Of a stretch of DNA of 32,364 nucleotides, positions 10,558 to 18,953 are shown one piece after another. This DNA comes from Ophiocordyceps camponoti-saundersi (nom. inval.) (lineage: Eukaryota; Ascomycota; Sordariomycetes; Hypocreales; Ophiocordycipitaceae). Positions within the stretch are counted from its first letter, which is position 1; the number at the start of each line of letters is the position of its first letter. Under the pieces are notes generated by a model. It was given only the letters and a program-made list of their open reading frames with translations, was not told the origin of the DNA and searched no databases. The stretch is taken from assembly GCA_003339415.1 (NCBI GenBank), contig PDHQ01000177.1, forward strand, positions 27,104 to 59,467, read 5' to 3'. The translations under genes and the position numbers were made by a program.

Positions 10558-10591
10558 CACGATGCCAGTCCTTCTCTTTAGCACAATCATC
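10558..10591. repeat. Short segment shared with the 7576-9090 gene
   Basis: About 27 bases here (CACGATGCCAGTCCTT followed by a CTTTAGCAC end) match 8698-8724 with a single one-base indel, and the flanks keep weaker similarity (AATCATC versus GATGATC). The copy at 8.7 kb is inside coding sequence; this one is not in a credible reading frame. A chance match of this length in a 32-kb window is unlikely. Confidence 0.7.
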
Positions 10592-10728
10592 CCTCGCAAT
10601 ATCTTCTCCTCAAATCTGTCTTCTCCGTCTTTAAGAGCAGAGCAGCCTGGTAACTGCTATCAGTTGAGGCTTCAGCAATCACCATCAACATGTTGCCTGC
10701 GGTCCCGGCCTCTACAGTCTGTTGTAGT

Positions 10729-10759
10729 TCACGTGACCCCCGTGTGACAGTCACGTGAC
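10729..10759. promoter_or_regulatory. Paired TCACGTGAC E-box sites
   Basis: Two identical TCACGTGAC sequences lie at 10729-10737 and 10751-10759, 22 bp apart, about two helical turns. CACGTG is the classic core for bHLH factors such as Cbf1-type proteins in fungi. The repeat spacing suggests cooperative binding, but the nearest start codon (minus strand, 9090) is about 1.6 kb away, so the target gene is unclear. Confidence 0.4.
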
Positions 10760-11527
10760 CCTGATATGACCTTCACGCCGCCGTCCTCTTCTTTCTCTCT
10801 CTCCATCGCTTCCCGAGCCTAACTCCTTTTCATGCTGGCATATAGGTACACATAGTTAGTCTCAGTTCGATTCTCGTGATTCTTCCAAGTCCTCGAAAGC
10901 AGCGAAATCAAGGCAGGCAGTAAATGGGTCACGAGGTGGGTGGCAGAGAGGAACTGCGATAGATGGTGGGTGCGGTGCGAGAGATATATGCAAGTAGGAA
11001 GGGGAGGGCTCAGGGATATTTACACTTGACTCTATGGCCAATATGACTTTCAACGCAGGGCGTCATGCCCGCCTACCAATGACGGCAGCGGCAAAGGCAG
11101 AGACGCAAGGCTTGGAGAGGAGAGGAGAGAGATGTAGATTTACAAGGGGGGAAGAGAGAGATGTAGATGGAGAGGGGTGGGGAGGATGACAGACGCCCCC
11201 CCCCCCCAAGTGAAGATCGCTTTCTTGATGCTTCCAAGACTCCAATACTGTACAAGCCAATGCTGTAAATGCCACAGTAAGTAGGTAGGTACCACCAAAT
11301 GCAAAACAACTCCCAAAAAAAAAATCCCAGGCTGAAAGATGCACAAAAGTCCAAACGCCATTTCCCCCATTTCTACCCTTCGCTTTCCCTGCAGAGAGCA
11401 CAATCCATCGATTTCTGTTCGCAGTCAGTCATGTTGCACTTATAGGCATGTCAAGTCTTTCGTACGTACCAAATTGTCCATGTGAAGGGGGCTTTTCTTC
11501 CCATCCAGCCCCAAGGCGTCGCCAGCC

Positions 11528-12360
11528 TTAGCCCTCGTCAACCATGCCGTTGAACATTTGGAGGTTGAAAAAATCCCCCCAATCCGGCTCTTGAGGCTCG
11601 ACGCCCTGAGCGGCAGCCGGCTCTGCCACGGGAGCCTGTATCGGCGCCGCCACCGGACTCGAGGGCATTTGGGGCATCATCACCTGTGCACCCCAGTTGT
11701 TCTCGACAAGGTTGAGATCCGGATTGTCGAGCATCTGCATCGGCTGCAGGTCCCAATTGATGTCCTCGACCCCGAGAGGAGGAAGCTCCGGGGCGGCAGC
11801 CGGCTCTTCGATCGTCGGCATGGGCGGTGGTGGTGGTGGTGATGGTGGTGGTGGCGGCGGCGGCGGCGGCGTCGGTTGCCGCTCCGCCTGCTGCGACGAA
11901 GACGACGTCGACTCCGACGGCGACGAATCCGACGGCGACGACTCCGCAGGCTCCTTCGGCGAACGGCGCCTCTTCTTGTTCTTCCGGCCGCCCAAGGCGT
12001 CCCTGACCCGGGGCGACCGTTTTCGCCGAGGGCCAGTCCTCTTCGGAATGACGCTGATGCCCGCTACGCGAAGTCCCGAAAGCCCTCCGGCAAAGGTTGA
12101 TGACTCCCCCGTGGCGGACAAAGCCGTCTGGGGGGCAAACGAAGGAGCCCCAGCGCCAAAGGCAGAATCTCCGGCGCCAAACCTGTATGCGGTGAGGAGC
12201 CGCGATCTCGAGCGCTGCTGCTGCTGTTGCTGTTGCTGTTGCTGTTGTTGCTGCTGCAGCTGCGGCTGCAGCTGTTGCTGCTGAAACAGTTGATTTTGCA
12301 TCTGCTGCTGCTGCTGCTGCTCCCGCTGTTGCTGCTCTTGTTGCTGCTCTTGTCGTTGCC

Positions 12361-12394
<34 letters not shown>

Positions 12395-13078
12395 ATACAG
12401 CTGCTGCTGCTGGTACTGCTGGTACTGCTGCTGCTGCTGCTGATACTGCTGCTGCTGCTGCTGCTGATACTGCTGCTGCTGCTGCTGCTGCTGATACTGC
12501 TGCTGCTGCTGCTGTTGAGTCAGCGTCCACACATCGACGTGTGGCATCTGGTTCGTCCAGGGTGCCGGGACCGTCCGCGGAACCGTGTGATAGGGCGAGG
12601 GGGGCGCAGCCATCCCGGCCCGGTTCATGTCCGCCTGGTCTACGGCGGCGGCGAAGACCTCGAGCCCCTGCGACATGAAGGCTTGGTCGAACTGCCGGTG
12701 AATGTCCTGATGCCTCTGGAAGTTAGCGTCAGGATCGAAGTACGACTCCTCCGGATGCGACAACAGAAAATTGGACACGCGATCCTGAGACGCAGGTGAT
12801 AGGCCGTCAATCACTGTCCTCAGTGTGCGCACCGTACGAGTCAGACCAGCGTCTTCCTCCTCGTACATGTCGTCGTTCCGGACGATCTCCTCTGTGATCC
12901 GGAATCCCCTGCCAGTTCGGTCACGGTGGATTCCGCTGGCCATCTCAGCCGACTGTACGCGGGCTTCGATACTACGATCCTTGCGTCTGGAAGCTGCCAC
13001 GTAGGCTCGCTCTTGATTTTCAAGGGACCGCGGCTTCTTCTCCTTTTTGTTGTCCTTCTTGTTGTTGTTGGAAGGCAT
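11528..13078 (-). CDS. Conserved fungal protein of unknown function with long poly-Gln tract
   Basis: The predicted protein is 516 residues from ATG 13078 (good context, CACCAATG) to TAA 11528-11530. The frame stays open upstream but lacks another ATG. The N-terminal 15 residues are Asn/Lys-rich. They lead into a segment with RSLENQERAYVAASRRKDRS, RTGRGFRITEEIV and DDMYEEED. I associate this pattern with a widespread uncharacterised family in Sordariomycetes, from memory only. Residues about 183-288 are Gln-rich, interrupted by Tyr, Leu and Arg, and encoded mostly by CAG. A basic cluster near 350-370 (RRKRSPR, KNKKRRR) looks like a bipartite nuclear signal. Ser-rich, poly-Pro (~403-420) and acidic, Pro-rich C-terminal segments follow. 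A nuclear, transcription-regulator-like role is plausible but unproved. Confidence 0.8.
12213..12520. repeat. CTG/CAG trinucleotide repeat tract
   Basis: About 300 bp of CTG and CTGTTG triplets, interrupted by single GTA/ATA-type triplets at regular intervals, encode poly-Gln on the minus strand. The interrupted sub-blocks (Gln runs ending in Tyr) look like a higher-order tandem duplication of a ~25-30 bp unit. Length is likely to vary between strains and is prone to assembly error. Confidence 0.9.
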
Positions 13079-14050
13079 TGGTGAAATGGAGGAAATGGAT
13101 GAGGAGGGGGAAGGACAAACGCTGCAGGGTTTAGACAATTTGAAAGGTAAAGGGTAGATGGGATAGAGGGCAGAGTATAGAGGGTAGAGAGAGAATTGAG
13201 GATAGTGAATAGAGGGTAAAGGGTAGAGGGTAGATAGGGTAGAGTGTAGAGTTGGGGTATAGGGCAGAATTCGGGTAGAGGGCAGATGGTAAATAGGGCA
13301 GATAGGGTAGAGTTAGGGTATAGGGCAGAGTTCGAGCAGAGGGCAGATGGTAATCAGGGTAAACAAGGTAGATGAGATAGAGGGCAGATGGGGTAGACGG
13401 CAGATGGGGTAGAGGGCAGAGGGAAGAGGATAGGTGGTAGAGGACACAGAGAGGACAGAGGGTAAAGAACTGACACAAGTACAAGAAAGCTTGACTGCGT
13501 ACCTAAGTGAAGAGTGTAGAAGAGAGGAGGTCGACAGCTGGCGATGAGGGACGAGAGGAGGCGAAATTCTTCTGAAGGAAGACGAGGGAAGAGTGACTGT
13601 GGAAGTGTATGAAAACGTGTCAGCAAACAGGCAAGAATGAAGAGATTGGCAGAGAAAAGGTCAAGAGCTGACGAAGAGAGAAGACGGAAAACGAGGTTCC
13701 TGTAGTTGAGGATGAGGGAAGAGTGAAGAAGAGAAGTCGACAGCTGGCGAGAGAGAAGGAGGTTTCTTACGGTTGAAGATGATGGAAGAAAGATGAAGAA
13801 TGGTCCAAAGATTGGGGGGAAAAGCCCTCTACTTATACCTTAGATTTTCAAAGGATAAGTTGAAGGAATTGGAAAGAAGCTGATAGAGTCGAGCCGGTTT
13901 GTTATGATGGTCTAAGGCAATGCAGAGCGAAGAAAGGAAGAATAGACTTTTGGATGTGATGGATGGTTGAGCAAGCATAAGTTTATGAGTAACGACGGAA
14001 TCCAAATTTGACTTTGTGGATGAGAAGAGCCTTGGTTTATGGAGAGAGAA
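13079..14050. other. Upstream region of the poly-Q gene
   Basis: A purine-rich plus strand with no gene. 13140-13470 is a degenerate GGGTAGAGGG-type minisatellite with one clear 61-bp duplication. From about 13480 to 13800, AGAGAAGTCGACAGCTGGCG-like phrases recur (near 13531 and 13733), a sign of further imperfect duplication. This region is the presumed promoter and 5' untranslated region of the 11528-13078 gene. Confidence 0.6.
13249..13370. repeat. 61-bp tandem duplication in GGGTAGAGGG minisatellite
   Basis: Two adjacent 61-bp units (13249-13309 and 13310-13370) share the order GAGTT.GGGTATAGGGCAGA.TTCG followed by GAGGGCAGATGGTAA. They sit in a longer tract of degenerate AGGGTAGA-like phrases from 13140 to 13470. 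Some phrases contain TTAGGG, but not in regular tandem order, so this is not a telomere array. Confidence 0.8.
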
Positions 14051-14081
<31 letters not shown>

Positions 14082-14097
14082 GGGGGGGGGGGGGGGG

Positions 14098-14186
<89 letters not shown>
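14051..14186. repeat. 136-nt poly-G tract
   Basis: G30, one A, G16, TT, then G87, with no other base. Such a long G homopolymer is unusual in a fungal genome. It may be a true low-complexity tract able to form G-quadruplexes or triplexes, or a sequencing/assembly artefact. Any open frame over it (poly-Gly, poly-Pro) is meaningless. Confidence 0.95.
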
Positions 14187-14187
<1 letters not shown>

Positions 14188-14610
14188 GGAAGAGTGAGTG
14201 GTGAGTTTTTGGACCGGGAGGGGTGGTGGCGTCGGATGGTAGATCAGATGGACGGGTGTTGCCGTTTGCAAGGAGAACAGAGCAGACGTCGTTACAGGCG
14301 ATGGCGGGACCCTGGATTGCTTGAGGCTGCAGCTATTCGATCTTGACGGGGATCGAGAGGGACTTGTGGGTGGGTATGGGCGGGAAAGAGAGTGAAGGTA
14401 GAGAGGAAAGGGGGGGGGGGGGGAGATGTAGTGGCACTGGACATCGATCGCGATAGCTGGACGTGGGAGGAGATTGACACATGCCGCGCTAGATGTGCTA
14501 CTAGTATTCTATGCTAGAACGGTTTTAGCGTCGGAGAGAGTGAGAGTGCGAGTGAGAGAGAGGAGGGGGGGGGGAGGGGAGATGAGAGAGAGGGAGGCGG
14601 TAGACGGAGG

Positions 14611-14623
14611 GAGACAGACAGAC

Positions 14624-14655
<32 letters not shown>
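14611..14655. repeat. (GACA)n-(GA)n compound microsatellite
   Basis: GACA repeats pass directly into a GA run of about 14 units. It is a simple repeat without coding value. Confidence 0.9.
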
Positions 14656-14659
<4 letters not shown>

Positions 14660-15228
14660 GTAAGTAAACAATGGTGAGAGTCTCTCTCGGTGAGAGAGAA
14701 GCTACACAAACCATATCGGCACATGGCAGCGAAGCTTTGTTCCCTCCTTTCTGTCTGAATCTGTACTCGTCGAGGTCGAAGAAAGACGAGTCCGGTACCA
14801 GCGGCACGTTCAACGGACATGTGCCTCAAAGGTAGCTCAAATGTATCACTCATTTTTTCCCTACCAACATAATCAGCTTACAAAAGATGACCGCTACCTC
14901 GTAACTCCCTCCCGAGTACAGCTCACCTCCGATCCACAAAGTACTCGCTCAGTCGACGTCCGGTACCGCACGTGCCGCCCACACGGGTAGGGGAGGTGGT
15001 TCTCCGACTTGCGCTTGAGATTTTGCCTTTCGCCTCACATCCTCCCTAAGAGATGGCCACTTTCCTATGTAGGAAGGTAACGCATTAGAGCCCGTAACTT
15101 TATTTTCCTACAAGCAATGTGAGAAGACGACTTACACGAACATACATACGTCTCTCTCCTGATCTGTCTGTGTGACTCATGAATTCAATCCCCAGCGGCC
15201 GGAGAGGCAGCCCCCCTGCGGGTAAAAA

Positions 15229-15310
15229 CCTAGGTAGGTATGTGTATGCGGAGGCTTCTTTCTCTGCTGTCGTCTTGTTGCCTACCTAGGTACCTACCTA
15301 CCTACCTTAC
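15229..15310. repeat. Inverted CCTAGGTAGG repeat with TACC tandem
   Basis: CCTAGGTAGG at 15229-15238 is the reverse complement of CCTACCTAGG at 15281-15290, separated by 42 bases; TACC tetramers continue to about 15306. The pair could fold as a hairpin. TACCTAGGTA-type motifs recur near 16212 and 21425, so this is probably a generic intergenic motif of the genome. Confidence 0.7.
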
Positions 15311-16250
15311 TTCTTGGTCACGACGGGTTGTATAACTTCTCTTTACCGTTCTACTTTCTCAATAGTTTTTTTTCTCTTTTAAATTCTCGTTGAATTTACT
15401 AGTAAATTAAAACTGATTACAGCGCTGCCCTGTGCTCCATAGACGTTTTTTATTTACTACTTTAAAAAAATCTGTCAAAGAAAGAGAATCCGTTTCTCCT
15501 TTGCGGTTTTTCTTTCCCTTCCCTGTCTACTTGAGGTGATTCCTACTTGTTCATGTACCTTATCTAAGTTTGACTGGCTTCTTTCAGCCACGTTTACAAG
15601 AAAAACTGAGTGTGCGAGGAGGGCCATGACGTGGGAGAACAAAGGTCTGGAAAAGTGAAAGCATAGACAGGGTTTTCGGCCTCATTATGTATAATTATCC
15701 CCACGGCGGGGAAAAAAGGAGGGGAAGGTGGGTGTGGTTGGGATCATACACGCAGTTTGTACGCATGAACGTACGGACGTATGTACACGCCCCCCCCCCC
15801 CCCCTTCACGAAAATAGCCGCCCAGACAAGCATTCGCCAAGGAAGCCTTTTTTTTTTCCCGCCTTCTGGAAGGGTGTGGAACATACTGGCCGAGGGATAT
15901 TGCGCCCACATACATACATACATACAGGCACTTACATACATACATACGGGTGTGCGGACCGTATACCCAACTACACACCCATGACTTATGTATAACATGC
16001 CGAGTTTACTTTCGATATCTGCAGTTCTCTTGACTCATGATTAGGCTTTTGGGTCTTGTTTGCTTTCTTCCCCGGCCGACGACTCGTTCGATGTGTGTAA
16101 GTCGTTCATGACGTGGCTTCCATGTTGACCAGCCTCCTTTGCTTCTTGCCGAGAAAGAACCTCGGCTCCCCATCAGTCCGACACCTGGCTAGTATGTTCA
16201 TGCTTCACTTGGTACCTAGGTATTTACTTTGTTTCCTGGGGGGGATGTAT

Positions 16251-16264
16251 GTAAGTCGACTTAC
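16251..16264. promoter_or_regulatory. GTAAGTCGACTTAC palindrome
   Basis: A perfect 14-bp palindrome joins two opposed copies of the ACTTAC motif at the head of the triplicate repeat. Perfect symmetry suits a dimeric protein-binding site, though function is not shown. Confidence 0.4.
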
Positions 16265-16740
16265 ACGATGCTCTCCGTCTTCCAAACCCTGCCTTTCCTT
16301 TCCTCTTTCCTTCTTTGCGATCAAGTCAAGAATAATTTACATTTTCTCTTGTTCCAAGGAGACACGTGTTAATTTCGTATTGCATTGTAGATGCTGTGTC
16401 AGTCGCTCTGTCCACGACGATGCTAGACGACTTACACTTTGCTCTCCTCCTTCCATCACCTCCTCTTTCTTTCCTTGTTTGCAATCGACTGAAGCGTAAT
16501 TCGAATCTTCTCTTGCGCGAATACACGTGTTCATTCCGTCTTGTATTGTAGATGCTGGTGTCAGTCACTCCGTTTACTGGGGAAAAAGACACTTACACAC
16601 TTTTGCCCTCCTTCTGACACCTGCTTTCTCCCACTTCTTTGCCTTCAATTGAATCATCTTCTACAGTTTCTCTTGCTCTACGGACATACGTTTCGATATG
16701 CGATTTTGCTATAGATGATTGTAGCTGCCACGTTGTGTTT
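16257..16740. repeat. Degenerate ~165-bp tandem repeat, three copies
   Basis: Three consecutive units start at about 16257, 16428 and 16590. Each has the same order of blocks: ACTTACAC, a pyrimidine-rich stretch with CTCC and TTTCC, an ATTGAA/TCAAG-like block, TTCTCTTG, an ACACGTGTT-like block (units 1 and 2; ACATACGTTT in unit 3), and a final TTGTAGATG or its variant. Units 1 and 2 are most alike; unit 3 is more diverged. None has a conserved open frame, so the repeat is probably non-coding. Confidence 0.75.
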
Positions 16741-17594
16741 CTACTCTTTTTCTTTCTCCCCATTCCGACACTGTATCGCACTGTGGAGGTTCTAGCAGCT
16801 CGCTCAGTTGTGTGAAAGAACTCGGACGTTTTCTGGCTGTTCTTTTTCTTTGCATGGAGATGGTCCATCGTATGTACATGTTTCAATAGAATATAACCAC
16901 TCATCTATAGGTGTTTAGAGCAGCATCAACCATGAATCCCACATACACTTGTAACACGAGAACTTGTGGCAGCCACGTCAAGGCACATACATATATATAT
17001 ATACACACACACACGCCAATTACCGACTCCCCGATTCCTATCATCTTTGAATTAACCAGGTTCTAGTATTGTACAAGTTATGACAGTCAATTCAAGCCTT
17101 ACAGTCCACATAGTAGTATGAATGAATCTGATACTCGCCCATATTGTCTATCCAATATCCGTAAACGGCTCCGTAAACAGCTTATAGTATATTCCTTACA
17201 TGGTATCACAAATATATCTGAAATCTGTTTAAACCGTCAAAAATCCACCACCCGATTCGAGCCTTGGAGCACAGGGTCAGTGCTGGCCAAACCCTACCTA
17301 CGTTGTGACGGACTCTGTTTGTCTAGCAATTGCATGCATGCGAGCAATTCTTTGTGGATAAGCCTTTCTCTACTCGCTTCCTGAGACGGCTTTCGCCGAT
17401 TCCTGCTCCTCCCTCGTTCCACGCAGCAAGAGAACATCCTATTCCCAAGCAAAGAAAAACAGGTGACTGTATGAATACTCAGGACTTACATGCATGGCTA
17501 GCAATGCATTCTTAGTACGCTTTCTCGTGTAGGACACCCTCTCGCACCCCCTTCTGGCACTTACACGCATGACACTGGCAAATGACGTGGAAGC

Positions 17595-17642
17595 CGACCT
17601 GCACGCCGACTTACACGTCGACTTACACGCCGACTTACACGC
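17595..17642. repeat. 12-bp tandem array CGACTTACACGY
   Basis: Four adjacent 12-bp units: one degenerate (CGACCTGCACGC) and three near-identical (CGACTTACACGT, CGACTTACACGC twice). They carry the same ACTTACAC core that is scattered between 15.1 and 18.0 kb. There are no spacers, so this is not a CRISPR array. Confidence 0.9.
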
Positions 17643-18953
17643 GTGAGTTTCATCTTCCTTTTCACCTTAGCTAGCCCCAAGTTTCCCTCGTTTTCGAGCC
17701 ACGTTAGTGTGCCTTAGTTACCCTGGTTGCTTCCATCTCCTGACATCTGCGTTTCCCACTAAGGTGAGAGTGTCAGTCAATCGAGCAACTCGTCTTCGCG
17801 GCTACTGATATCGACGCAGATCCTACCGAATCCGGAGAGGTTTTTTTTTTTCCTTCAGGCAGTCAAGCCCGCTCGCACGCCTGGTTTCCATCATGACATT
17901 GATTGAGTGTAAGTCGAGACTTGGCTAACGGAAACTTTGAAAAGGGCTTCACTTTAGTGTCCCTTTCAAAACTTACCTACTCACTTACACGGAGCACGGG
18001 ACCCTTCCTTGGGGTACTGGTAACTTACATCATCTCCGTATCGCCCTTTGCTTGCCATGGCCCTTTCTGTCTTCTTCTGTTCTCTCGCAGGCTATTGATC
18101 CCTGAAAGACTATGCCCGTCAACTACCTAGATAGCCGTCAACAGAGGAGCTTGTCCCGGTGATTTTTTCCAGCAGCAATGTCCTTGATTCGGCCAATGCC
18201 CATCTGCATCTGCGCATCCATTCTAGGAGCCCCTTCTCCATCTCCGTCATCACTTGACGCACAAAGGAATATCATATAAAATATGTACCCACCAGAAGCC
18301 ATGATATATGCTCTCGTGGATACTACGTACATACAGGCAGTGCTCCGTAGATGCTCCATATATCCGCGCGTAAGACGCTCGTGCCCTTGAATCCCCATGC
18401 CCATTCCGGCGCCAAGGCTGAGCTGGTGTCACGAGAAACGCCGGCGCGGCCGTGTTCCTGTAGGCTGTATTAAACACCTAACAGTCTCGCCCGACGCCAC
18501 CGGCCGAGGTACTGACTCGATACCCACCCGCCCCAAAACCCCGCCGCAGAAAACTGCAGCCTACCGACATATTCCTCTCGTAGCCGCTCAGTCCCCCCAC
18601 ATTGCCCTCGTTTAGCCGACAGCCCTTCGATCCCTTCCTACGTCGGCATTTCGTCGGGAGTCAGGCGACCTACCTAACCTCTTCCAAGGTCGAGTCCCTG
18701 CATCTGACCAGCGTCTCGCCTCTCGACTCCTGTTCTCTCCCATATCTCTTTTCCTCCTCGTCCCTACGGAAGAAAATCAATAATAACAACAAGAAAAAAG
18801 TCTTCAGCTGCTTCGCATCAACGTCCTCCAGCTCGAATCTGCCATCCCTTGCCGTCACTGCAACCGGCGACGTCGGAGCGCGATCGCGTTGCCACCTACC
18901 CGATCAGCCCTCCCTTTCGTTACCAAAGGGCTGTCACTTGCAGGCGTGTTACG

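Larger units (their letters stand above)
9091..11527. other. Non-coding region, 2.4 kb, between two minus-strand genes
   Basis: No convincing gene was seen. From about 9100 to 9980 the plus strand is purine-rich with GAA, GA and GATGTGT repeats. It produces spurious Ser/Leu- or Lys/Glu-rich open frames on both strands. From 10000 to 10800 the composition is mixed, with a pair of CACGTG sites at 10729-10759 and a short segment (10558-10591) shared with the neighbouring gene. The 9.1 kb end probably holds the promoter of the 7576-9090 gene; the 11.4-11.5 kb end holds the 3' region of the poly-Q gene. Confidence 0.6.
14187..18953. other. Large gene-poor intergenic region, 4.8 kb
   Basis: No convincing protein gene was found. 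All open frames are short, overlapping, and lack recognisable domains or codon bias. The region holds GACA/GA repeats (14611-14655), an inverted CCTAGGTAGG pair (15229-15290), CATA runs (15905-15950), the ~165-bp triplicate repeat (16257-16740), a TA/CA run (16988-17014), the 12-bp ACTTACAC array (17595-17642) and a plain stretch to 18953 that should include the promoter and 5' leader of the oxysterol-binding protein gene. A non-coding RNA gene could be here; nothing in the sequence proves it. No tRNA or rRNA was recognised. Confidence 0.55.

Noticed and set aside
11538..12799. Poly-Ala, poly-Cys and poly-Leu open frames over the CTG tract
   Set aside because: Other-frame readings of the CAG repeat inside the poly-Q gene.
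13079..13138. Upstream extension of the poly-Q protein
   Set aside because: The frame is open to 13138, but the first codon there is TTG. The first ATG is at 13078 and has a good context.
13249..13370. Interstitial telomere array
   Set aside because: TTAGGG occurs only sporadically; the real repeat unit is 61 bp.
13912..14346. Poly-Pro and poly-Gly open frames
   Set aside because: Produced by the poly-G tract only.
17240..17280. Possible tRNA B-box (GATTCGAGCC)
   Set aside because: No matching A-box, acceptor stem or anticodon arm could be found around it.
17595..17642. CRISPR-like array
   Set aside because: Twelve-base units directly adjoin with no spacers, and the DNA is eukaryotic.
18397..18615. 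Small plus-strand open frame (72 codons)
   Set aside because: No homology recognised; lies in the presumed upstream region of the KES1-like gene with overlapping frames on the other strand.
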